The position numbers were made by a program, and so were the translations under genes. A stretch of DNA of 20,487 nt, taken from positions 1 through 20,487 of the forward strand of contig JAANBB010000602.1 in NCBI GenBank assembly GCA_014621425.1, read 5' to 3'. A model generated the notes under the pieces. The model saw only the letters and a program-made list of their open reading frames with translations. It was not told the DNA's origin and did no database searches. The stretch comes from Cylindrodendrum hubeiense. Its lineage: Eukaryota > Ascomycota > Sordariomycetes > Hypocreales > Nectriaceae. Positions 1-11,003 of this stretch are shown here, in pieces (position 1 is the stretch's first letter; each line of letters starts with the position of its first letter).

Positions 1-90
1 TTTCGGGCTGGAGAGGGAGGGCGGATCGGGACGTTGGGGACGGGCGGGTGGGTGACTGGGCCAGCAGGCCGGCTTTGGGAATAGACTCAC

Positions 91-159
91 AGTGGCATAG
101 GTGCCCTCGCCCAGCTTCTCCAGCTGCTGGAACGAGCTCGGGTGTCGTTTGCCGTCCAT
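91..159 (-). CDS. PHO85: PHO85-type cyclin-dependent kinase, first coding exon (partial)
   Basis: This is the first 23 codons of a Pho85-family (Cdk5-like) cyclin-dependent kinase, which in fungi acts with cyclins in phosphate, glycogen and cell-cycle control. Read on the minus strand from the ATG at 159, the peptide begins [20 protein letters not shown] and continues YAT. It contains the start of the kinase glycine-rich loop (GEGTYA). The exon ends at 91 and is followed by a canonical GTGAGT donor (90-85). No acceptor continuing the kinase frame is visible before the edge, so the rest of the kinase, including the PSTAIRE helix and catalytic loop, lies outside the window. The start is the first ATG after an in-frame TAA upstream, and it agrees with my memory of the N-terminus of fungal Pho85 orthologues. 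It is divergent from the septin-like gene at 1019. Confidence 0.88.
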
Positions 160-1018
160 GATGATGGCGCAAAACTTGAACAGCGGCGGGTGCGGGTGCT
201 TGTCGAAGGAAACAAGGAAGTGTGCAATTAATTATGGCGTGTCCCGGGTTGGAGGCGGGCTGCGGGAGAGAAGTTGCCTTGGGCTTGGGCTGTGGTGTTG
301 TGCTGCGGCGCTTCCCTTTTCCCTTTTTCCCTTGTTTGCCTTGTGTCGGCGCTTGTTGGCCTTGCAGATGCAGGCGTTCTGGGTCTTGACTCGCCCTGGA
401 ATTGCCCCTCACTGACATTCCTTCCACTGAACGACAGAGGATCCTGGGCGTGTTCAGTGGACGGGGGATGAACAGGTACATAAGGAGGGGGGCAGAGGTA
501 CCGTGTGAACCATGCTGCCCAGGTACCGCTGTCCCAGCGGCGGCTGTAAACTAGTGTCCCCTACGAAAACGGTACCAAAGGGCATCTGGATCAACAGTCG
601 TTCACCCAGAGCTGAGTTGTACCGCCCACTCCACTCCCAGCCAGCCCAAAGCTTCACCGCCCGGTAAACGAATGTTGCGGGGCCAGGATATCGCTCTAGG
701 CGCTCTCACCAGCCATAATATAGGCCCCGCACTCCACCTACCCTGGCAAGCCTGGCTTATCGCCCCATATCATCAGCTGCCGGGGAATCAAGCCATCGTC
801 ATCGAGCTGCGCGCCTATCGTTCCGTCTCGTCTCATCTGATACTCGCACGCAATCCAAATTCCAACTCTATTCCTCTACATCTCCAACTCGTCGCTACGG
901 CTCCCGCTCGCTCTATTTCCCGCTCTCCTCTCTTGCCTGTAGAAATCATCTCCAGTGGATCGCCTCCTCATACCGTCTCCCTGCCTCAAGCCGTATCGGC
1001 CGGCCGCCCTTCCCCGCC
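160..1018. promoter_or_regulatory. Shared divergent upstream region of PHO85 and the septin-like gene
   Basis: This is an 859-bp gap between two divergent start codons, so it should hold both promoters and 5' leaders. Three GGTACC hexamers fall within 80 bp (497-502, 522-527, 571-576). The plus strand from about 830 to 1010 is rich in C and T, as expected for a fungal 5' leader. A 116-codon reading frame (672-1022) ends in TGA overlapping the ATG at 1019. Its translation looks like no family I know, and I treat it as a possible upstream ORF, not as a gene. No TATA box is convincing. Confidence 0.55.
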
Positions 1019-3056
1019 ATGAGACCCGTCCCGCCAGGGAATCGCCCCCTCAACGTTCAACCACCAGGACGTACGGATAGCCTCGCCTGCGGTCCTTCAA
1101 CCACGCCCGTAACCTGCTTCATCACCAACGAAGCAAGCCTCGAGACTGATCGAAACCTGTCTCCGCCGAGACCCCGGCAGCAACCCGACCCTCGTAAATT
1201 GCACCATAGCTCCCGCCACCCGTCGCCTCCCCGTCAGCAACCATCGCCTGCTCCTGTGGCCGGAAGCGCCTCATCATTATCTGGCGACGATCAATACCCC
1301 CTGACCTATCCCTCGGAGCCCGGTACCCCGTTCTTCCTCGGGTTCTCCGGTCCTGAATCAGCATTAAGCAGCACGTCATCGGGGAGTTCACTTGCCGGTC
1401 CATCTGTCTATCACCAGAGCGATCCCGCCTTGCCAGGACCTGCCATGTCAGACATCGAGGATGCAGATAATGACAGTTCGGTGCCTCAACTCATCATGCC
1501 AAGCTTGATGGTGCCCCACCGGCGACCGTTCTCGCATGTAGGCAAATCTCTGGGCAAACTCAAGATCATGGTGGCGGGCCGACCAGGTATGTTACACTGG
1601 AACTCGTGATAGGTGATCGTATATTTTTGGCCAAGAAAGGCTGACAGTGAGGCTAGGTATCGGCAAGACGTCACTCATCAGATCCTTAGCTCAGCGCTGT
1701 GAGCATATTGTACACGTTGACCAGATTGAACCGAATACCACAAGAAATGTCGCCGAAACTTATGCCAGTTCAAGGCCGCATCCTTGGTGGAAGACTGATT
1801 CACAGCTTCTTTTACCCGATGCACAAAGGAGACCCTCGATGACGGGTGAGATGTTGGATCGAAATGTTTGCTTTGTCGAAGGACCCGGACATGTGAATAG
1901 CTCCACTGTATGATCCCCCATACCTCTCAGTTTAAAGGGATGTCTCTCACTAACAACTTACATAGGGCTCTTGGCACGACCTACACTATGTCAAATCTCA
2001 CGTAACCGCACTTCTGGCCAAGCCCATGGACGATTCAGACCTCCTTTCTCTCCTAAATGCTGGGGGCGAACCAGTCGTTGACGTGCTTATATACTTAATA
2101 CCCAACAAAGGTTTGTTTCTCAATAACCATCGCTTTGATGTTGTACCTGACATTTTCCAGGTCTTGAAGCCGATGATGTCGAATACATTAAGAATGCTCA
2201 GTCCATGACCAACGTCATTCCCGTGTTAGCACGGGTGGATGAGCTTGAGGGCGATGAAATTGAGAAGGTCAGACAGAGAGTCCTACAGGGATTGGCGCAT
2301 GAGGACCTGGACTGCTTTTCTTTTGCAGGCCCTCAACCATTCACTGAGACGGCTCACGTTTATACCGTGTCCACCGAAACACGGCCCGACTATGACACAA
2401 TGGACGCGAGTGTTCTAATGAACTCGGAGTATATCCCACCTCTGGTCCCCACCGACTTGGGCAAACTCGTCGATCGCATATTTTCACTAGATGGAAGTAC
2501 TCAATTGCGACACTCCACAGCAGTAAAATGTGTGAAGTGGCGTCGCGATCATGGCTACGGTGTGATACAGAGCGCATTGCAGAGCCGAAGCTTGATTCCA
2601 CGTTCTGCTCCTGGGAGAGCTCTGAGATTGGGGTCTACTAACCGGCCACAATGTTGGGAACGATTGGAGTTGTACAACTGGGCAAGTAACCTACGCCAGA
2701 GCCTTCATGCCGAGCGGCTACATAGTCTTCTCGGTGAAAGGTCAGACCACACACACATACCCGAGTCTCGACTTGTGCCAATTGCTTTACGGGGAGATAA
2801 ACAACCGCGCTCAGAGCTTCAGCGAGGAACGCGGCGTCGTCACCAGGACCCACTGGGTATCTTGGAGCTGGGCGGGATGCTGAAGCAAAAGGGGATACTT
2901 GTGCTGGAGGTGGTGGGCAGCATCGGGCTGATTGGCTACGTGGTGGCTAAGCTGGTAAAGCCTGAGTGGGCTGAGGAGACATGCTCGGTCGCCTTGGCGG
3001 GGTCGAGGAGGATCGGGATGGAAGTGCCCGGGTTGGGTACACTGGTGTTTTGGTAG
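1019..3056 (+). CDS. Septin-like GTPase with C-terminal hydrophobic segment
   Basis: The model has four exons, 1019-1586, 1657-1907, 1966-2110 and 2161-3056, giving 619 residues. All three introns (70, 58 and 50 nt) have GT...AG ends; CTGAC or CTAAC branch sites are visible. Residues 1-180 are Ser/Pro-rich and look disordered. The septin-type G domain follows: P-loop GRPGIGKT (about 187-194, Lys193), G3 region FVEGPGH (about 262-268; usual septin form DTPG) and G4 region ARVD (about 345-348; usual form AKAD). The stretch MTNVIPVLARVDEL aligns well with the septin VNVIPVIAKAD block. A hydrophobic segment near residues 567-587 follows a HQDPLG motif and could be a membrane anchor. Overall it resembles the divergent, anchored septin-type G-domain proteins of Pezizomycotina (AspE-like). 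The G3 Asp is replaced by Glu, so GTP hydrolysis may be altered. Base composition looks more AT-rich than that of neighbouring genes. The start is the first ATG of the frame and is less certain than the rest. Confidence 0.78.
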
Positions 3057-3665
3057 GACGAGGCAGGATATGCGCATGGCATTATTCAAACTGGCGTGCC
3101 AGGCGTTGATGCTTGAGGCGGGAAGTCCCAGTCAGGAGTAGCAGGAATGTGGATTTGTTTTAACTATATACAATCATGAGATACCCTTTGCAAAAGCCGG
3201 TTTTACCATAGACCTAACGGTGTAATAATACTACAAGAGTTAACGAGACATGGAGAACGATAAGGACAAGGTAGCTTCGGGTTAAAACGGGCAAGGCATG
3301 CAGATGGCATCAGTTGAAGTTCCCAGTAGCCCCTCGTTGTTCAAATTATACTGGTGGCCATGATATGAACTGAAAATGCCGTGGCAGGTTTGTAAACCTG
3401 GACGGAACAAAGGTCGATGTCGCACTTGGCACCGTGGGGTCTTTACGGACAGCCTGGCGAGGTTGAGATGGAAGTACGGCTGGCAGTCTCTCCTTTTATG
3501 AGTCTCTCCTCTTATGAGTCTCTCCTCTTACGAGTCTCTCCTCTTATGCAAACTGGTGACAAGGCGAGACCCCTGGATCTCCGTGCCGAACAACATGGAT
3601 CCAGCAAGCATATTTGTTCAGCGGTCCGGTCAAGCACCGCGTGGTTCGAGCCGTAAATGGCCAGA
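3057..3665. other. Convergent intergenic region, no gene seen
   Basis: This 609-bp gap separates the 3' ends of the septin-like gene (+) and the peroxiredoxin-like gene (-). It should hold both 3' UTRs and terminators. The first half is AT-richer than the flanks. The only structured element I see is a 16-bp tandem repeat at 3481-3548. Short reading frames here look like nothing recognisable. Confidence 0.6.
3481..3548 (+). repeat. 16-bp tandem repeat, about four copies
   Basis: The unit TATGAGTCTCTCCTCT occurs at 3497-3512 and 3513-3528. A copy with one change (TAC for TAT) lies at 3529-3544. A degenerate copy precedes them at 3481-3496, and the start of another follows at 3545. The tract lies about 120 bp beyond the stop codon of the minus-strand peroxiredoxin-like gene, probably within or near its 3' UTR. 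It is a minisatellite; no function is evident. Confidence 0.9.
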
Positions 3666-4378
3666 TCATGGAGACAACGGCTCGGCATTGAGAGATTCAA
3701 TGGCCGCCTTAAAGTCCGGCAGGTCGTCTGCAGTGCGGGCAACATGGACCCAGCGGATCATGCCACCCTGGTCTACAGCAAAAGCGCCACTCATCTGCCA
3801 TCGCGAGCCACTGGTAGTGTTGCGGTTCCAGATGTTCTCGTCCTTGGCAAGACGCAAAGCTGACCACAACGTGGCTGGATTGGCGACATGCCAGGTCGTG
3901 GTGATTCCAAGACCCCACTGGGCATAAAGATCACGTTCTTCGTCGACGATGACGTCGACGAACCACGAGCCGCCAATCTGGGGGAGCCAGGCATCGGTCG
4001 CGGCGGCGGATGAGTGGGAGACGGCAATGCAGTGGACGTCTTTGTGCTTGTCAGACACGGCGGCCAAAGTCTTGAACGTCTTCTCGGCAACTGGTGACGG
4101 GTGGTCACATTTTAGCATACGTCTTCTCGGGCAATGGGGGGTGACTTCATAACAAGGGAGGCCATACAGGGACAGCCAGCGTGGCGGAGGAAGACAACAA
4201 TTGTTGGCCGGCCATCTGGCAGTGGGAGCTGGGGGGTTGTCGGTGCGAAGAAGCCAATCTTCAAGGCCGGGGCGACATCCTTGGGTTCGGGCGACTTCCA
4301 CGTCTCGAATCCCTGGAAGAACCCGCCGGTGCTGGCCGGTTTGGTGGTGGTGTTGTTGCTGTCGTCTTCCTGAGACAT
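3666..4378 (-). CDS. Peroxiredoxin-like AhpC/TSA-family protein
   Basis: There are two exons (4378-4168 and 4090-3666) and a 77-nt intron with donor GTATGG and acceptor CAG, giving 211 residues. The protein looks like a thioredoxin-fold AhpC/TSA antioxidant protein of the AhpC-TSA_2 / PRXL2-like type. The hallmark block FLRHAGCP is joined across the intron to FAEKTFKTL, placing the putative peroxidatic Cys at residue 69. There is no Cys three residues later, and the only other Cys is Cys91, so a classical CxxC or two-Cys mechanism is not evident. The C-terminal part has the family pattern: a beta strand in FAVDQGGMIRWVHVA, then a final helix. No signal peptide or membrane segment is seen, so a cytosolic location is likely. 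The ATG at 4378 begins MSQEDDSNN and opens the only good N-terminal frame. The gene is divergent from DML1. Family assignment is from motif recognition; the substrate is unknown. Confidence 0.85.
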
Positions 4379-5031
4379 TCTGTCTTCTTATCGGTGCCGC
4401 TTGTACCGCCTGGTTATCTCTGTTGCTCAGTGGTGCTATATCGGGTAGGTCACGGCGATGTGCTGATTATAATGAAGGCGAGACGGAGCTGGGAGTGGGG
4501 GTTTAAAGGGAGACATAGACCGGAGGGTGAGGTCTTGGCCTGAGATGTGGTGATGTTTTTTTGGTACAGGTGTAGAGGTGCACGTAACACATAAAAGCCA
4601 CCCCGGCAAGCGAATGACGTACGGCCCCACGAAAGGGATACAGGTCCCTTAATTACAGCAGGCACTTAACAGACGGCGAGAATACCCCGGCTTAGCACCA
4701 AAGGTCATTTACAACTATCTACATTTCCCAGTGCCACGAGATGCTAATACACCACTTGTCTCCCGTGGTGGGAATATGGTTAATTACATTCTCAAGCGGA
4801 GCTCCTAAGGCCGTGCTTGCTATGCGCAGCGCTGTAAAGAGCTTCCGATTAGATAAGCCGTGAAGACCTCACTTCCACCAACCACGCACCAAAGTTATCT
4901 AGGGTAGGTAATTGGAAATAGATGCAGCACATCTCATCGTGACCTTGGTCTTTTCGTCTCGACCGGCTCACACCTTTGTCCCCCGTTATTTTCTCTCCTC
5001 CCGGGAAAGCCCCCTGGAACACTTGTTTACG
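4379..5031. promoter_or_regulatory. Shared divergent upstream region of the peroxiredoxin-like gene and DML1
   Basis: This 653-bp gap lies between divergent start codons. Unlike the other three divergent gaps it has no GGTACC hexamer, only a GGTACA at about 4562 beside a T-run. The half nearest DML1 is C/T-rich from about 4930 to 5025, fitting a 5' leader. An in-frame ATG at 4912 could extend Dml1 by 40 residues but is probably not used. No RNA gene or repeat is seen. Confidence 0.5.
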
Positions 5032-6727
5032 ATGCGGGAAATCATTACTCTCCAGCTCGGACAGCTGAGTAACTACACGGCCACCCACTTTTGGAACACA
5101 CAGGTTGAGCAGCTCCCCACCACCTCATCGGCAAAGACAGTTACTGACCAACCCCAGGAATCATACTTCACATACGCGGCAGACGAGGAGTCTCCCGTGG
5201 ATCACAATGTTCACTGGCGAGCTGGCGTGGGAGCCGATGGCTCGGATACGTTTCTGCCTAGGACAGTCATCTACGACCTCAAGGGCGGTTTTGGTTCCTT
5301 GCGCAAGATCAATGCCCTTTATGAGCCCGAGTCTGAGGCGACGCCCGGGGCCCTCTGGTGAGTCTCTGGATAGTCTCTGGATGGCCAGTTTCTGGATGCT
5401 CCCCCCAACTATCCATCTCAAGTCACAACAACCTAACACTCTCCCTCAGGTCAGGGCCGTCTGTGGTTCAGAAACAACAGCCCCTCGAGGCCAACGCCTA
5501 CCAACAGAGCCTGGATTCAGGTTCTCAAGCTCCCCAACTGACGACTTCGACGGTGCGCTACTGGTCCGATTTCTCGCGTGCCTACTTCCATCCCCGGTCC
5601 CTGGTGCAGCTCTACGACTTCGAGCTCAACTCCACCACCATGCCCTTTGAGCGCTTTGCCATGGGATCGGAGCTCTACAACGTGCTCGATAGGGAGCATG
5701 AGCTCGTGGACCGGGACTGGCGCCCCTTTGCCGAAGAAGCCGACCAGATGCAGGGTATCCAGGTCTTCACCTCCATCGACGACGCTTGGGGCGGCTTTGC
5801 CTCGTCATACATCGAGTCTCTGCGTGACGAGTACCCCAAGACGTGCATCTGGGTCTGGGGTCTTCAAAGTCCCATGCTAGGCATCCCTAGATCCAAGCGC
5901 CAGCTCCGCCTCGTCAACACTGCACACAGCATCGACCAGCTCTGCGCCCAGGCTACGACGCTTGTCCCGGTCGCCCTCCCCGAGACTGACTTCCCTGCAG
6001 GTATCTCGATGGACAGCCGCTCGCAGTGGCATACATCTGCGGCCATGGCAACCGCAATCGAGACTGCTACACTGCAGACGCGGTTAACACAAGGAACTGC
6101 TGATCAACCTGTCTCGTTGGATTATATGGCTGAGTCCCTCAACCCAGCTGGGAACCAGCCCCTGGCGAGCATGGAAATGTCTCTAGCACCAGAAACAGAC
6201 GCTCCGGATGGTGACCGCATTGACATCGACTTTTTCCAAATCGGCCGTGGTGGCCTTGGCCGACAGCGAGATCGTGAGGCCCGAATCTTTGGACAGGTCT
6301 TTTCCTGTCGTGCTCTAGGGCCCAAGGGCGATGAGCAACAAGACCTACCAGGCCACCAGGGTCGCCCCGTCATAGGGAGCCCCGTCATCCGCAAGTAAGC
6401 TTACGCATTAGATACAGCCGGCTTACCAGGCGCGCTGGAAACCCTGAGCTAACTATGGGTAGATACGAGTCATCCCTCAGATTCCCACTGCTGGATAGCT
6501 ACCCGCGCATTTATCCCCGTGCAGCTGACCAGCAAGACATTGCCGTCCTGACGAATTTGTCGAGCAACACCTTCATGGCACCACGCATAAAAACCCTGCG
6601 CACCGAATCAACGCGGTTTGTCGGGGTCGAGGAACGGGAGGCACTCAACAACGGGTTGGCTGAACTTGCCGAAGCCTACAGGGAGGATTGGTCTAGCGGC
6701 AGCGACGACGACGACGACGATATATGA
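5032..6727 (+). CDS. DML1: Dml1 / misato family tubulin-like protein
   Basis: There are four exons, 5032-5103, 5158-5357, 5450-6394 and 6463-6727, giving 493 residues. Dml1/misato proteins share segments with tubulins and are needed for normal mitochondrial distribution and inheritance. The N-terminus [20 protein letters not shown] is the tubulin-like, FtsZ-type first segment. It continues WNTQ, then ESYFTY across a 54-nt intron, with VDHNVHWR and [15 protein letters not shown] following, which are signature blocks of the family. The third exon contains the tubulin-3-like region ([15 protein letters not shown] and later FERFAMG). The C-terminus is acidic (a run of six Asp). Introns of 54, 92 and 68 nt have CTGAC/CTAAC branch sites. 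The first intron is in frame and stop-free, so unspliced RNA would still be translated with 18 extra residues. I chose the start at 5032 because the family begins there. Length fits the family. Confidence 0.93.
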
Positions 6728-7389
6728 ATCGACCCATATACCGAGGTATCGCGCTGCACGAGCACTAAGAACGGCTGGACGAAGAGCCCCAGCGCGGTTC
6801 TGCGAGGGCGTCCCCCCTTTCCCGCACTCGCACCTCTTCGCGCCTACGACTGTTGGACCTCATATGTTGACGATACGGACAAACATGTTTGGCGAGGCTC
6901 ATTTGCCTCTGAAATTGTTCTGTATTGATCTAGCAAAGCCAACCTCCTAATTACATATACGAAATAGGGTTGTCGTAGATCTAGGAGATGCACCTAAGGG
7001 CCACCCTTGGCCAGTGCTAGCTATGGCGCGCCTGGGACATGTTGCCGAGGACGCGGGCCGTATTGGACAGCCAACCTTCTTTAAACAGCCTATGTGCGTC
7101 TGCTGCGTTATTAAAATGTATTCAATGAGTCCACGACTTATGGGGCGCCGGCGACAGGACCGACAGTTGCAAGCGTGGCTACATATGCCATGGCTCAAGC
7201 TCAACCGGTCGGCCAAAATGGAAAATCAACTTTTGTGCATGTCAGTCAGTAAAAACCAACCTGGGGAGGTCCTCTAAATCCGAGGCTGGCCCAAGTTGAA
7301 GGTATTGCTACGCGGCCCAACCAGAGATGAGCCAACATTTGGGTCAACATCTTTCAAAGAGATGTTCTGGGAATGCGAGGTAGGAATAC
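6728..7389. other. Convergent intergenic region, no gene seen
   Basis: This 662-bp gap lies between the 3' ends of DML1 (+) and PAP1 (-). Open frames of up to about 110 codons exist on both strands, but none shows a recognisable motif, splice pattern or codon bias like the neighbours. It presumably holds both 3' UTRs. I see no repeat, tRNA or mobile-element remnant. Confidence 0.6.
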
Positions 7390-9536
<2,147 letters not shown>

Positions 9537-10234
9537 GGTCTCAGTCCAACCAACTGTGGGAGTGGTTCAGTTGAGGTTGGGTTGAGTTGAACACAGCGGA
9601 TTCAGACCGGCAGGCGATGATGACCGATCGAATAGCAATCAGGGCAAGGAAGCTAAGGTGAAGAAGGGGGCTGGAACGCTGCGGCGTCGTCGGGGCCCTT
9701 TGTTAGAGTCTGGGTGACCAGTCGACCGACCACCTGGGAGGGCAGCGTGCGAGGGAGACGGTAGATGGAGCACGGCGCGGGAGGTCTGGTATGTGGAGGG
9801 TCGTGATGGCAGGTGCAAGGAGGCGAGGTATGGTCGCGAGGACGTGTGGGTTCGGTTGTGGAGGGACTGTGCAACTTTGGATCTGTCTCTGCTTGGTGTG
9901 GTCTCTGGCGAGAGAGCTGCTTGCGAGGCTGGAGGTTGGCCAGGCGCGTCGCAAAATGTCGGGCGTGGAGCCTGAGGCAGCGGGGTGTCAGTCCTCCCGG
10001 GACGCCTGGGGGGGTATGAATACAGGTGCGGACGTGAGCGCTGGGGTGTGTTTGCTGCTGATGCGATTGTATTGTGGCCAAAGTACGATTTTGGTCTTGG
10101 TCTGGGGGGACGCGACGAGACGAGACGGGAGACGAATGATTGACAAGGGACGCTGACAATATTTGCCCAGGCGTGGTTCGTAGGTGCGTAGTAAGGAATT
10201 AACGGGGTACATTGCAGTACTCAGGTGCTCCCTA

Positions 10235-10294
10235 CACGGGTACCTACCTGGGTACCTTGGTAGGTACCTCAAGGACGGCCGGTACCTTACCGGA
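10235..10294. repeat. GGTACC-rich repeat block
   Basis: Four GGTACC palindromes occur in under 50 bp (10239-10244, 10251-10256, 10263-10268, 10281-10286), linked by TACCT or TAGGT half-units. The block lies about 700 bp from each flanking start codon. GGTACC/TACCTA repeats are common in intergenic DNA of Sordariomycetes; whether this block binds a regulator is unknown. Confidence 0.85.
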
Positions 10295-10581
10295 AACCAA
10301 CTGGAACATGCAGCGCCTTAGCGTAGCCGTGACCCGTCCGCCGGCCCCCTTACTGTACATGGATTCTTGGCGGTATCCGTGGCTATTCACTTGCCCTTCG
10401 TCGAATGCAGCAGCTTCCGACTGCAAAAATGCTTGGGAATACGTTGGGATCTTCAGTGAGGCAATGGTTTCCATTTGTCTACGTCTCTTGCTGCGAACCA
10501 CGGGTGCATAGGCTCTCATGGCCATGCCACAAACCCACAAATCCGAGCCTTGTGTGTGCTGTTCAGGACACCCCTTACAGC

Positions 10582-10640
10582 ACCTACCTAGCTACCTACC
10601 TACCTACCTAGCGGGGCCCGCCCGCTGTACCTAGGTACAG
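10582..10640. repeat. TACC tetranucleotide tract plus 16-bp perfect palindrome
   Basis: An ACCT tetranucleotide tract (10582-10610, interrupted by one AGCT) is followed by a GC-rich spacer with GGGCCC. The perfect palindrome CTGTACCTAGGTACAG comes next at 10625-10640. The motif vocabulary is the same as in the block 300 bp upstream. It lies about 360 bp before the fork-head start codon. Confidence 0.88.
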
Positions 10641-11003
10641 ACAGCCCTTTCCAGGGCCGTGACAAGGGGTAAATTCTTGCCATGTTCTGCGTCATGTGGG
10701 TCAATGTCGCGGTTTTGGCATATGCACAAATCGGGGCTCCATAGCCGTCCCACAACCAAGCGGCCCAGCCCCAGCCCACTGCCCTGCCACTTAAATGACA
10801 CTAGGTCAAACGCGAACGCGGTACAAACCTTACAAGCCATTTGTTGGAAATCGCCTTTACTCGACTCAACTTAATCCCGATAGTCGACGACACATCCGCA
10901 CGCACACCACAGCTTTCGACGACTGGCCTCGCTAACCTGTGCCTGGCTCGTCCGCGCAAGCCTCTTCCTTTTCTCCCCCCCGGTGTCGACTCGCTACTGC
11001 ACC

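Larger units (their letters stand above)
9537..11003. promoter_or_regulatory. Shared divergent upstream region of PAP1 and the fork-head gene
   Basis: At 1467 bp this is the largest gap in the window. From 9537 to about 10170 the minus strand is strongly C/T-rich, consistent with a long PAP1 5' leader. A 168-codon minus frame (10159-9653) in it looks like composition-driven noise. Between 10235 and 10640 lie two blocks of GGTACC/TACCTA repeats. From about 10800 to 11000 the plus strand becomes C/T-rich, fitting the leader of the fork-head gene. No gene is recognised. Confidence 0.55.

Noticed and set aside
1..90. Second PHO85 exon within the first 90 bases
   Set aside because: A CCAG acceptor-like site is present near the edge, but the bases after it do not continue the kinase sequence expected after TYAT. 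I conclude the intron extends past the window.
3635..3660. GGTTCGAGCC resembling a tRNA B box
   Set aside because: There are no pairing T-arm bases around it, no A box upstream at the right distance, and no cloverleaf. It is followed directly by the end of the peroxiredoxin-like gene.
5358..5449. ATG at 5358 as the start of a separate gene
   Set aside because: This is an intron of DML1 (GTGAGT donor, CTAAC branch site, CAG acceptor). The frame after it joins exactly to the upstream exon through a split Trp codon.
6122..6394. Minus-strand 90-codon frame inside DML1
   Set aside because: It is antisense to a conserved exon and its low-complexity Arg/Pro/Ser composition marks it as a shadow.
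7014..7277. 87-codon plus-strand frame between DML1 and PAP1
   Set aside because: There is no recognisable motif or splice structure, and it lies in the region expected to be the opposing 3' UTRs.
9653..10159. Minus-strand 168-codon open frame upstream of PAP1
   Set aside because: The product is dominated by Pro, Thr, Ser, Arg and His, as expected from translating C/T-rich leader DNA. There is no motif, and it lies where the PAP1 5' leader should be. At most it is an upstream ORF.
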